Shown piece by piece: positions 10,530 through 24,540 of a stretch of DNA of 64,000 bases. Each line of letters opens with the position of its first letter. Position 1 is the first letter of the stretch. Made by a program: the position numbers and the translations under genes. The notes under the pieces were generated by a model. The model made no database searches, was not told where the DNA came from, and worked only from the letters and a program-made list of their open reading frames with translations. Origin of the DNA: Torymus aiolomorphi (taxonomy: Eukaryota; Arthropoda; Insecta; Hymenoptera; Torymidae); assembly GCA_036365515.1 (NCBI GenBank), contig CM070877.1, positions 113,972,011-114,036,010 of the forward strand, read 5' to 3'.

Positions 10530-10876
10530 TGAGAACAGTCATACAGTAGTTTCCGAGAGTTGTTTGCATTACTTGACTATCGATAATTGATTTCACAAGT
10601 TTCGATTGTTTGATTTGCTGTGAACAATTTGAATGTACTTACTTACATATAATTTGTTCAGCATACACGACTCAAAGAAGTAAAAGACTTTTTCACTGGT
10701 ATTTATTTGATTTTTTTTTACAAAATCATAAATATTATTATTTTATAGATATTATACAGAAAAAACGTCTATACTTGCCTTATTTTATACTTTCACAGAA
10801 AGTTTTATATTATCAATATTATTATTTGTACAGACATGAAAAAAATTATTACCATTTGTAGAGAGTGCTTATTGAA
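10530..10876. repeat. Inverse copy of the 1.79-2.18 kb repeat
   Basis: Reverse complement of about 1790-2180, matching nearly base for base, including GTCTATACTTGCC and the TACAGACATGAAAAAA region. It stops at TTAA (10877-10880), where the next element is inserted. A chance open frame here is not a gene. Confidence 0.8.
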
Positions 10877-10880
10877 TTAA

Positions 10881-11656
10881 CGGGGTGGCAAGTCCTACCA
10901 TTACCGACCGAGCAATTGACACAGTTTCAAGCTTATTAAAAATAAAATACGTAGAATCACAAAAAATCAACAAAACACCCTTCTGTGGTTTTGAACGTTC
11001 TATCACCCAGTAAAAGTTTGAAATCGAAATATCAAGTGGCTTTTGCAAAAACTTTGAACGAAACCGAATTTTGTTTTGTTCAAAGTTTTTGCAAAAACCA
11101 CTTGATATTTCGACTTCAAACTTTTACTGGATGATAGAACGTTCAAAACCGCAGAAGAATGTTCTCTTGATTTTTTGTGATTCTACGTATTTTATTTTTA
11201 AGGGGATGCCTTATACCGGCAGAGTACTCTGCCGCACCAACCACAATGTTTTTAATTAAATATTAATTGTTATAAGCTTTTTGTTGAATTCTGAGAGTTG
11301 ATTCACATAGACAAACTTATTATCTACTTTCTGGTCAAATTTCAGATAAATCTGTTGGAAAATAAAGACGAAATTTGAGAACTCGCAACGTCGCATAATA
11401 TCATATTAACCCCAAAATACGACATTTTGCGAGTTCTCAAATTTCGTCTTCATTTTCCAATAGATTTATCTGAAATTTGACCGGGAAGTTTGTCTATGTG
11501 CGTCAACTCTCAGAATTTAAGGAAAAGCTTATAACGATTAATCTTTAATTAAAAACATTATGGTCGGTACGGCAGAGATCTCTGCCGGTATAAGGCATTC
11601 CCTTAATAAGCTTGAAACTGTGCCAATTGCTCAGTCGGTAATGATATAGCAGCCCC
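10881..11656. mobile_element. TTAA-flanked foldback element (outer)
   Basis: TTAA at 10877-10880 and 11657-11660 flanks ends of about 58 bp that are reverse complements, including ACAGTTTCAAGCTTATTAA. Inward, the left part is a palindrome (10939-11198) that turns around near 11065. Removing the inner element (11202-11602) plus one TTAA restores a single continuous foldback. There is no reading frame of note. Confidence 0.85.
11202..11602. mobile_element. TTAA-flanked foldback element (inner, nested)
   Basis: It begins GGGGATGCCTTATACCGGCA and ends with the complement, with TTAA at 11198-11201 and 11603-11606. The two ~185 bp arms match as reverse complement around a ~40 bp loop near 11395-11435. 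It was inserted into a TTAA within the right arm of the outer element, so it is the younger of the two. Confidence 0.88.
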
Positions 11657-12136
11657 TTAATTTGTTTTGTTATTTGTTTTTGGGATTTAGTCTACTTTTT
11701 TGTGATTAATATTGATAACTGCCATTTTTGTAATGCACAGTTTATCATTTTTACATGCGAAATATGTATTGTGTTACCATTGCAGCCGGTATGGGAGGTA
11801 TGTTATCGGCCGTGCGTCAGCTCAGTCAGCTGTTCACGAAACGTTCAGAAATCGACTGCCGCGCTGCGCGTGATCGGGGTGCATACTACGTTCGGTGTGC
11901 CTCAGTCTCCCTATAAGCTTTGCGCTTCTATTAGTGTCTATCTTCGTTGCCTATACAACGTTTGTTTGGGTGAATGTACATAAGCGTCGCGCTGCGCTGT
12001 GCCGTCTTACGCCGCGCTGCGCCTACGCCGCGCTGAGCTGCGCGGTTCTCTGCTTGCGCTGGTCCATAGTTCCGTTTCTATATTCCATTCTTAATGGTAC
12101 AATTCTATAGATCTATGTCGTAGATCTATCATTTTC

Positions 12137-12430
12137 ATGGTCATGATCATGATTGAAGCCAAAATAAAAAAATTAGAAAAATGTATAATTTCATTAAAGT
12201 TATTGAAATTGTTAAAAAAATTAAAAAAAAAGAAACAACAATCTTGCAGAAGGTGGTGGGTTCGACCACATTTAGCAATACCTCAAAGAAATACTCATAG
12301 TGCTTATAGCACTTTATTTAAATATTTTGCATTAAAGGATCATGAAGAGTTTTATAGATTTATTAACATGAGTTTTAATCAATTTCATCATTTATTTGAA
12401 CTGGTTAAAGGACATCCCATTATCGCCTAA
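12137..12430 (+). pseudogene. Harbinger transposase N-terminal fragment
   Basis: A 97-residue open frame begins with a Lys/Leu-rich stretch and then reads RRWWVRPHLAIPQR, YSTLFKYFALKDHEEFYRF and MSFNQFHHLFELV. This is the conserved start of Harbinger (HARBI1-like) transposases: 'RRWWVRP', a 'F-R-F-RM' helix, then 'F-LL-LV'. The frame stops at 12430, before the DDE nuclease core, and weak family-like residues seem to continue out of frame to about 12590. The catalytic domain is missing, at least in part because of the foldback inserted at 12605. It cannot encode an active nuclease. Confidence 0.8.
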
Positions 12431-12604
12431 TTCCATCTTATTCATCAATAGCTGCATTTTCCAATGTTCTAATCAATTTTATAATTCATAGTATATCATA
12501 TCAATTGGGTCTTGTGTTTTCTTTCTCGGCTTAAAATACTTTTGTTCTTGAACTGTCCGTCATCTAAACTATCCCTTCATTTTAAATATGTTGTAAGCGC
12601 TCTT

Positions 12605-13414
12605 AATAGTTTTGAATTTTTAATGGGACTTCAACGAGCAAATCTCTTATGCGTTAGTCGAATGTCTATTCTCAAATCGAGAAAGGTAGCTTTTGTTTAA
12701 GCTTCCTCCTCTCGATAAGAATTTTTTGACAAACGGCAACACACATAAGAGAAAATTTTTTTTTAAAATGAATAACTATTAATTTCGGAATAAAATATAA
12801 TATCGGGGAGTTTCGTCCTTGTCGTACTTGGTGGACTCGTCAGGAAGACCCAAGTAGACATATCTTCGACTTCAAAATAATGAAATTACTGATTTGAGAA
12901 TAGACATTCGACTAACGCATAAGAGATTTGCTCGTTGAAGTTCGATTAAAAATTCAAAACTATTAAGATAGCACCACGAGCGCTTACAACATATTTAGAA
13001 TCAAATGGGATTCGGACACTAAAATGCCTTTTCTTGTATAATCTTAGTTCCAACCTTTTAACACTAGATGGCAACCAATTTTTCAAATCCACATATAAAA
13101 TTACAACTTACACACTATAAGAATTCACAGTAATTTCATTATTTTGGAGTCGAAGATATGTCTACTTGGGTCTTCCTGACGAATCCACCAAGTACGACAA
13201 GGACGAAACTCCCCGATATTATATTTTATTCCGAAATTAATAGTTATTCATTTAAAAAAAAAAAATTTTCTCTTATGTGTGTCGCCGATTGTCAAACAAT
13301 TCTTATCGAGAGAGGAGGAAGCTTAAACAAAAGCTACCTTTCTCGATTTGAGAATAGACTTTCGACTAATGCATAAGAGATTTGCTCGTTGAAGTCCGAT
13401 TAAAAATTCAAAAC
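12605..13414. mobile_element. Foldback element inside the Harbinger remnant
   Basis: Arms at about 12605-12880 and 13140-13414 are reverse complements. They share CGATATTATATTTTATTCCG-type sequence and an end reading ATAGTTTTGAATTTTTAAT. A third copy of the terminal ~75 bp lies in the middle (about 12890-12967), in the right-arm orientation. The word AAACTATCCCTTCATTT occurs just outside both arms, suggesting a target duplication or a rearranged end. Open frames inside are antisense shadows of one another. Confidence 0.75.
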
Positions 13415-14378
13415 TATCCCTTCATTTATTTAATTTTTCATTTTGGAGCATATACACATCGTCCGTGATTTATAAATATCATAGACATGCAACTGCTCAT
13501 TTTTTTGTAAGAATATACGAATGGAACGGAACGGCAGAGCTAAGCTTCAGCGCAGCGGCAGCGCAGCGCTTATGTACTGTTATGAACTACGTTCGCGTGA
13601 ACGAGTAGCAAAATATTTAGGATCGGTCTGCAATGATAATTTCGACTTTTAAAAGATTGATTTCAAAATAAATATTAAATAAATCAACCAGTTAAATAGC
13701 AAACGTATTGAAACGTATTCCCATAAAATAAAAACCTGTTAGAGATTTTAACAATAAAATCATTAATTTGTTTCAAATAAATTATATCAACCGTTCCGTA
13801 AATAAATAATAAATAAATAATAAACGAATTTACGATAACGTGAATAGAAATAAATGACTGACGATAAATACAAATTCCGTACGTAATTAAATAAATAATG
13901 GACAGGTGATCAACAATTTCATAATTAATAGATTGCGATTCAAATAAACTAATAACAATTAATCTAGGCATTAATAATAATAATTTGGAGTCTATTAATA
14001 TTAAGATTAAATAAATTATATCAGGATAAAACTCGCTCAGGGAAACGCTCTTCTTTTTTCTAGGAAATATTTATCATCTTTTTTTCCAGGAATTATTTAC
14101 CATCTAGAATTTCCAAGAATTATTTCCCAACAGAGGAGTAAACAATTCGGAGAAACTTCTATTTTTAGAAATCAAGGACGCAATTAAAGGAAAACAAAGG
14201 AACCAGATAAATCCAGATACCTCCCACTCTCGAAGATAAAAGCAGTTAAGCCACACCCACACTCGAGAGCAAACCCAGAAAACTAGAATTCTCCAGTGGA
14301 GCTCCTCCCACTTGAGAGGGGGAAACGGCTCTGATTGGTCTTTGCTCCCACTACTAGATTTTCCCGAGGACTATAAAA

Positions 14379-16811
<2,433 letters not shown>

Positions 16812-17143
16812 AAAAGGAAGAATCAAGCTCAAAGTCAGTCGCTACCGAGCACATGAGAAGCTCCGTAGTTCTGTTGCACTAGTGCAAGCGCCCTGACCAC
16901 GTCCTAGTGTCAGTCGCCATTTGCATTTATACTTTACGTTACTTTTTATTATATCGAGTCACGGTTAAAAGTTATTTGTGAAAGTCTATAAGTATTTTAT
17001 TTAATTGAATAAACTCCAAAGTTAAAGTTATTCGTTCGAGTTCTCATTTAAAGTTCCCGCAATTCCTTGCGCTTTAGTGCTTCATCGAACAACGAATCCA
17101 CACTCTTATTGGTCAACGCTCTCAGACCCCGACTTGGGTCGTA

Positions 17144-17350
17144 AAGGCCTCGACATGAGAAAAGGATCAAAGAGGTACAACGACACAGATACACGAATAA
17201 CATGGGCTACTATATCTATATATACGAGGAACAGTGAGACACAAATGACTTGTTCCTCACTGTTCCTCATATATATAGATATAGTAACCCACGTTATTCG
17301 TGTATCTGTGTCTTTGTATCTCTTTGTTCCTTTTCTCATGTCGAGGCCTT
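17144..17350. mobile_element. Palindromic MITE, AAGGCCTCGACATGAG ends
   Basis: Two ~95 bp arms are reverse complements (AAGGCCTCGACATGAGAAAA at the left, its complement at the right) around a ~15 bp loop near 17250. One half of the same element, with TTATTCGTGTATCTGTG and the CTCATGTCGAGGCCTT end, is present alone at 30650-30722. Open frames on both strands here are mirror images and not genes. Confidence 0.85.
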
Positions 17351-18016
17351 TTGTATCTCACTGTTCCTGGGGCCTGATTCTAAGTGTTTCGGCCACGAAA
17401 CAGACAAATTTCGTAAGCAACTTGCGAAATAAAAATGTGTCTCAATATTAATTTGTTTGGGTGTTTTTAAAAACTGTCTAGCCCCATTTGGTAATTCAGG
17501 ATGTCCACATTTTTTTAAGCCTTGCAACAATTCTGTCAATGCTGTTTGAGTGATATTATTTTTTATGTACCATTCAGGTAAAAAGTCTGATAAAATAAAC
17601 TCTTTTTCAACAGCTAAGTTGAAGTCATCATTATTTTTTAAAATATCTTCCTGGTCACTTGAACAGTCAATACAAGAAGAGTCATTATGACTATCATCAG
17701 CGTCATCTAATATTTCATTGTCACTCAAATCAATATTAACAAAATTATTTTCATTTTCTAAACTATTACTAATATTAATATTATTAATATTAGCTTCATC
17801 TAATATCATCGGCTGTATTTCATTAACATTTACTACTTTATTTATTAAAAGCGTAGAATTTTCATTATCATTTTTTAATATATTTTGATTTTCAAACCTT
17901 TCTGTGAATGCAGCGATTTGATGTAAATCATTATTGAATAATTTTAAAAGACGATTCTTTTGCTGTCTCCTAATTGTGAGATTAAGGAAACTTTTTCTAC
18001 TGCTCATAATTATCAA
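17336..18016 (-). CDS. Unrecognised acidic protein, probably transposon-borne, N-terminal exon
   Basis: The open frame is 226 codons, with ATG at 18016 or 18007 (MSSRKSFLNLTIRRQQKNR). The first ~25 residues are basic. The middle is rich in Asn, Asp and Glu (residues ~60-140) and contains SCIDCSSDQED. Near the C-terminus is FLPEWYIKNNITQTALTELL, then CGHPELPNGARQFLKTP. From memory, a 'W-NI---AL--LL--L----LP-DARTLLKTP' block recurs in uncharacterised insect proteins tied to DNA transposons. I cannot confirm the family. After that block the protein appears to run out of conserved sequence into the neighbouring MITE, so the real exon probably ends near 17450 and later exons are lost or elsewhere. 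No catalytic motif is visible. Confidence 0.45.
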   Translation of the reverse strand: MIIMSSRKSFLNLTIRRQQKNRLLKLFNNDLHQIAAFTERFENQNILKNDNENSTLLINKVVNVNEIQPMILDEANINNINISNSLENENNFVNIDLSDNEILDDADDSHNDSSCIDCSSDQEDILKNNDDFNLAVEKEFILSDFLPEWYIKNNITQTALTELLQGLKKCGHPELPNGARQFLKTPKQINIETHFYFASCLRNLSVSWPKHLESGPRNSEIQKAST

Positions 18017-18360
18017 AAGAAAGCATGAAAAACTGAAGTAATTATTATGCTGAATATAATGAAATAGTTTTTCATTTGAGGGTTAGAGATTAAATTTTTG
18101 TACAGAATATTATAAGTTAAATAAAGATATAATATATTTACAATGTAGGTATCATATATCATAAATAATAAAATAATGAACTTGCCAAAATTATATATAA
18201 TCGATGTACCTATACTTAATGCAATTACTTGTAAAAAATATAACAATCCATGCGTATATATGTTGTTGCGGACGTACATATTATCAACGAATATAGACGC
18301 ATATAGAAGCGTACGTCAGATGGGATGGGGGGCGAGGACGAAAAAAAATTAGTTCCGCCT
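18017..18360. other. AT-rich stretch with inverted fragment shared with 30.3 kb
   Basis: Mostly AT-rich without coding signal. Positions 18276-18312 (ATCAACGAATATAGACGCAT followed by ATAGAAGCGTACG) are present in reverse complement at 30336-30376. A short G-rich stretch (GATGGGATGGGGGGCGAGG) follows. Confidence 0.6.
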
Positions 18361-18510
18361 TGACCGAGTGATGGCGCTAGCATTGACTTTGTATGCTTCT
18401 CTTCTCACTTCTGCGAATCGCGGCTCGGCGGCTCGGGCGCGCGCCGTCCGCGGCCCGCCGACCCGCGCCCTTCACGATGATCCGGGCGCAAGCGCCGTAA
18501 AGCATGACTG
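18360..18510. other. Short GC- and CpG-rich island in AT-rich DNA
   Basis: About 150 bp of high GC content including GCGGCTCGGCGGCTCGGGCG, flanked on both sides by AT-rich sequence. A 61-codon frame spans it but has no recognisable domain. It may be the end of a transposable element or an unannotated 5' exon; I cannot tell. Confidence 0.35.
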
Positions 18511-21430
18511 CATGATGATTTGCAATTTTACATGTTATAAAATTTTATTATAAATAACAATTTAATAATGATTAAATAAAATTTAATTTAAAAATAAATT
18601 ATATTAAATATTATTAAAAGTTAATAAATTCTTACAATTATTTGATTAAAAAAATAATAATTGAAAGAAATAAAAAAAGATATAAATTGTTATACAAGAA
18701 AATAAATAGTAATAATTAGTTATGTAGTCATATATGTACAGTTATTTAACTTGATATATCACTTGACATATCACTTTTCGACTGTATGCAACCATTATAT
18801 TAATTTTCATATTCACTGTAAAATAATACATTGTGTATCAAGGGTGTACTCAATGTTGGATTTAGCAGACCGAGTATTTATAAGTACAAGTCGAAGGCAA
18901 GTTAGCACGAGTCTCTGCAAACTCGCGATGTAAAAAAGCCCACCAACCCTTGGGTGCACATGATATTATGTTTTCTGACAGTTTTTAATTTTCGAGTAAT
19001 TTATTCATCATAATCAATGTATCAATAAAGGTTTAAAAAGAAAGACGCGGGGGTATTATATCAGACAACTAAATTGTCAGATGGGTGATTTTAAAGAAAT
19101 TTTTGAAATTTATACATATTGTTTTACATTTATATACATTTATATACACTTCCATAAAATTAAGAAAAAAAGTCTTATATAGCGAAAATTTTAAAAAAAT
19201 ATATAAATGTATATAAATGTATATATCTGTAAAAAAACTAAATATATGTATATTTACAAAAATACAAATTTTCAATACAACTATTCAAAATGTAAGAAAA
19301 AATATATAAATGTAAATAAGTGAAAATTTTTGTAAAAAAAAACTTATATAAATGTATATAAACGTATATAAACGTAAAACATGTTCTAATTACAACTTTT
19401 ATAAACACTTATTATATAAGTTTGTATACATTTTTTTACATTTATATACATTTTCTATTTCCATCGGGGATGTAACGCGTTCTTCGCACGAGCGATGCGA
19501 GTGAGAAAAGTCACACGAGCTAAAAATCATATTACGCACCAGTTTCAAACCGTATTTCATACCACGAGAGCCGAATAATTATGTTAAAGTTATGATTTTG
19601 AGGTTACAGTGGTATAAAATGTTTAAAGTTTAGTATATAAAAATTTAAAAAAACGTGGCAAGAAGTCCATAATATTCTCATTAAATTATTTTAATATGAT
19701 ATGTGATATCGGTATTTCCAATACCATTTCCACCTAACGATTAAACTATAGAAAATGCGGTGATTAAGGGAATTAAGCCCTACGTCGACACATGATCTAA
19801 AAATTTTATGGGAATACATCTTTTACATTTTTCGGAATGTTTTTCCTCTAGTTGAAAGTCTGTAAGTTTATGCAATTTGTTTTTAATTTTTATAGACGAG
19901 AATTTTTCTATTATTTATTTTTGAAAATAATTTTTTTCGTGTTCTGAATAGCTTCCGTTTGTAATTGACAGTATCAGATTTGGAAAATATTTTAAACGAC
20001 TTTATATTTAAGATATTCCTTGAAGGAAATGGCCACATTATATTTAATAAAATATCTATATAACATTTCACCATTCTGATAAAATACCTCCCCTGTGGAT
20101 AAAAATATGCTGCAGCAATCTCAAAGTAATGGATCAGGCATAAAAAAAGGTAGTATCGATTTTTAAAATTGAAAAACACAAAAATCGACCCTGAGTTACC
20201 AAAATGATTGTTAATTCTATTTAAATTCATGAAATGTTCATTAATATGTTCTGCTCTCAGTTAATACGTGTTTGCATAAATAATTTTAACATATGTTTTA
20301 CACATTATTTTAGTAATTTAATTTCATTAATTATTTAAAAATAATAGAAATAATATGCAAACTCGATATTATTCGATGGAAACCGAGCGGGAAGGTGGCA
20401 GATATTTTCCATCAGGATAGGATAGGAAACACAGGATTATTAGGTTAAGGAAGAAAGGGTGATGAATATTTTTAAATATTCCTAACATGCACTAAAAATT
20501 AAAATCTTTTGCCTGTAATCAGATATTTTTTCATTTCAATAATCTACAAAAAGAAATGCAAATTAGTTACCATGCGAAACTATTCACCACAATTTATTAC
20601 AAAAGATAAAACAAAATTATAAATTATATTGCTTTATGCACGTTACTACAAGTAATTGTTATTAATTTCAAGTTTATATCTATTACGTGAATCAATACTG
20701 AATTCAAGTACTTTCTGATTATCCGAACAAAGTATTCTAATCTGAATCATTTATGAACGTAAATATGGATTATAAACAAAAAGACGATAATTGATATGGC
20801 ATGACAGCGCTCATACCCTAAGAACTATAGAATAATTTAGTATAAATGCTGTCTTACAATTTAATATAGTATATACATGCAATATAAAAAAAAATCGTAG
20901 TGTATAAAAAGTGACATTATATTTTTAATAATTTTACTTCAATAATTTTACAAAATGAATTAATATTGTAACTACGAAATGGAAATTACTATTATCAAAT
21001 TAGCAATAAAAATGTTTATACAATTAAATACAACTGACAAACTTTTTTTACATGAAGATCTATGATTTATAAATAAATTATCACACAGCATTGAAAAAAG
21101 TGAAAAATTTCTATGAAGAAAAATGAAATTAAAAATTAATAACTAGTATTTTACTTATTTGAAGATAATCATAAATATTATAATTACAAATCATGCTTTA
21201 TATTAATAAATGGCCATTAAATGTCACCTTTTATTGAATCACAAAAATAATTGTCTGTAAGGAAATAAACATATATTCACATTAGCTTAAGACAATACAA
21301 TAAGCGTAACAACTTGTTGAAATTTCATCATGAAAAAAAAAATTATTTCCTTTGTGTTAAAAAATACATATTCTAATTTAGTTTCTCATTAAGTAATATA
21401 GACGTTAATAAAATCTAATATGTTCTTTTT
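18511..21430. other. AT-rich region, no gene seen
   Basis: Long AT-rich stretch. From 19100 to 19460 it is dense in TATATAAATGTATATAAA words, inverted around 19300. A CpG-richer patch at 19470-19580 (CACGAGCGATGCGAGTGAG) resembles 15.3-15.4 kb. I found no convincing reading frame, tRNA or inverted-repeat element in the remainder. Part of 20.8-21.4 kb is presumably the 3' end of the P-like transposase gene. Confidence 0.5.
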
Positions 21431-24400
21431 TTACTCATGACTCAATTTCTGCAGCTTAGCATTAGGCTTGTTACCAGCAAAATGTCTTTTTCTTGAACTT
21501 TTAGCATCTCGCAAATCATAATTTATCCATTTCACCTTATTAAAAATATGAACTCTAACAAAAAACACAATTACAGCCTCACGATGCGATTTACAAGGTT
21601 CGTCAGTAATCCAAAACTGTGCATGATATTTAAGAATTTCAGCTGTGATTTTATCAATTAAAACTTTACTAACTTCTGTCTTGTAACTTACTTCAGAAAA
21701 TAGTGTATCAAAAGTTTCAATAGCTGTTATAATGATTCTATAAAAAGCGTCAGAAGGGACGCAAAGATTTCCAAGTTCATTGGTCACATTAAATACTTTA
21801 TACGCTTTAAAAAAAGTAATAGATCATCGTTACTTTCCATGTTACAATTAACTCTAGTGAAAGAAGCTTTACAATCAGAACAATTAAATTTTGAAATACA
21901 TTTCATAGCTATATATCCAGCAACATACTTTATTGCTCCCCGTAAAGGAGTACATGAATCTTGGCGATTGTGAGAATTTGTCAAAACACTATTCATTTTA
22001 TCATAAGTTTCGGATGACAAGCTCCTATCTATATTATTCAAATTCTCACTCCCTTCATTTAATGAATTAGATACTTCTTGAAATTCATTATCATCAACAT
22101 CACCTACAACTGTGTCTGAATCAGACATCTCTTCAACAAAAGTATCTTCATTTTCATCGAAATGAACAGATTCATTTACTCCATCGAATGAAATTTCACT
22201 GCAAACGTCTTCAATATCATTGTTAATTAATTCATCATTTTCATTACTTGCATTTACTTCGATGACACTGTTGTCATTTGCAAGAAAATTACAAGTAATA
22301 CGATCGGTATTATCGTCAATGTCTTCAGTAAACGCGGGCACAGGATTGGTCATATTTTCTAACGATTCTTGTAAATCAAGCTTAGTACTTTTCGTACAAA
22401 TTGCTAGTAACGCTACTGTTTCGTCAGGTTCGCAGTTTGTTAATTTCGATGAAGACGTTAAATTTGCAGTAATACTATACTGTAAATTATGTCTCACTTG
22501 CATCGCAGTTGGATTTTGATTGTGTCCAGAACGACTTCTTAAAACAGAAAATAAATTTTCTAACGGATCTTGATTTAAACGCGTCGTTAACAAATATACT
22601 CCCTCGTTTGATGCCATATCTTCCCATTGCAAAAGTATACTGTTAATCGTCAAATAAAAACCGTCAAATCATGGCGGATTACCGTTTTTATCAACGCATT
22701 TCCAGGTTTCGATCCAATTCAAAGAATCTTTCAAATACTGTACTACTTGAGGATTTAAGTTTGACAAAGGACGACGCAAAGGATTAATATCTCGAGAACT
22801 TCTACTATTTAAACAATCAAAAAGATCGTTTACTTTTTTAATAAAATTTGCTGTTGCAATGCAATCGGGATGAATGAAAGGTTTTTCTGATGCGACCGCG
22901 CCTGCTAATAAAGCTGAAGAAACACTGTTACTAAAAATTTGAGCCGCAAGACTAACGTTCATTAACTGAAAAGCATTAGGATCTAGATGTCTGTCTGTTA
23001 GTTTAGGGGCAGATTTAGTTGGAAGATCTTTTTCACGATTTCTTAATTCCCGAATCGCATCCCATGACACGGGTTTCTCATTAATTTCAAATTGACGTTT
23101 GCGAAAAGTGTTACGAAGGCATTTAAGTAAATGGGGAGCATCAAAATTGAAGAAAATTTTACGATTGTTTCGTTCAAGAAATGATTTATTTTTGGTTATT
23201 CCCAATTCTTTTATAGCCGATTGATTTGGCGATCCTTGATCGCATACCATTGATTTTAATAGAAAACCAGTACCTTCAACATAATCTATTACATCTAAAA
23301 TGATTTTGTGCAATAACTTTCCATTTACACTGTTATAGGGAACATAGTAGCAAATAGGCTGTCTCCAATCATTTTGCCTACCTCGTAACATAAAAACTAA
23401 AACATGATTACTACGATTTGCATTGCGATCATGCTTTCCCATATCAGTGTAACCTTCAATCAAATCCTTTTTTGGGTTGTAATCTAACCACGTTTTTATG
23501 CTCATTTCATCCCACATTAATACGCACTCGCGCTCTTTTACTGTCATTGTGCTTGATTTTATTTTTAACAATTCAAATAACTTAATGTTATTTCCAGGCT
23601 CCAAATCAAGTTCATTAATCCATCGTCTTATCAAACTAATACATGGTAAGGCAAACTTCTTTTGGTCACGCAAATAACAATAAGCTTTTGGAGATTTATA
23701 AAATAAAATCACAGCAAATTCTTTTTCATCATTAGACCACTTTCTGAGTTTGACATGATTCATTTGCATTTTAAAAAAGTTTAATACATTTGCATTAAGC
23801 TTTAAATACTCGTCATAAAAAGAAACTGCTTCCTTAGATTTTTCAATTTTACGTTCAAGAGATTTAATTTTTTTATCTTTATTACGAATATCTTTAGAAA
23901 GTTTAATAGCCTTTTGTTTATACACATCTCTTCGTACACTCATTGTTTTAGTCACATACTGTGCTTGTTTACATTGTTTATCTTTTTTGTTTAACTGCTC
24001 TTTTAAACTCGCAATTTCATGTTGCAATTTTTGAACTAAAGTTTCATACTTTTTAGTTTGAACATTTGCATTTAATGATTTTCCGGTAGAGTCACAATCA
24101 AAGTTCGACTTGCTTTGCATTCCTGAACAAGATGGCTCTGCTGCATCAAAGTGTTGAAGAATGTTATGACTAGTTTCTATTAAAGAAGATGTCTCTAAAT
24201 CAATTCCCACAAAGTTTTGTGGCATGTTGTTACTTCTTTCTCTTATAAAGGGTGTTTCTAAATCAATAACTGATCTGTCTTCAGAAGTAGGAGGAAGATC
24301 AATTCCAGAGCCATCATGTTCTTCAACGTCACCGGAATCATTCGAATCAGTATCTGAAGCCTTTTGAATAGGTATAGCTATATTTTTCAATTTTGTCATA

Positions 24401-24540
24401 CCAGAACCGACTACAAAATCGTCAGCAGTAAAATGGTCATTGCAAAGTCGCTTGGCTTCCAGTTGTTTGTCATTCAATTTAAGAAGATTGTCATTGCCTG
24501 AGTGAATGATCCAGTCTAGTTGTCTATGTAAACGAAATAT

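Larger units (their letters stand above)
11968..13577 (+). mobile_element. PIF/Harbinger element, left end plus damaged right end
   Basis: The left end GGGTGAATGTACATAAGCG matches the inverted ends of the small Harbinger MITE at 54180-54402 (GGGAGATTGTACATAAGCGC). The right end shows the complement (CGCTTATGTAC) at 13567-13577 and is cut there by the start of an LTR. Between them lie a GC-rich subterminal zone, a transposase fragment (12137-12430) and a foldback insertion (12605-13414). Confidence 0.65.

Noticed and set aside
17077..17451. Mirror-image frames on both strands
   Set aside because: They are produced by the palindromic MITE at 17144-17350.
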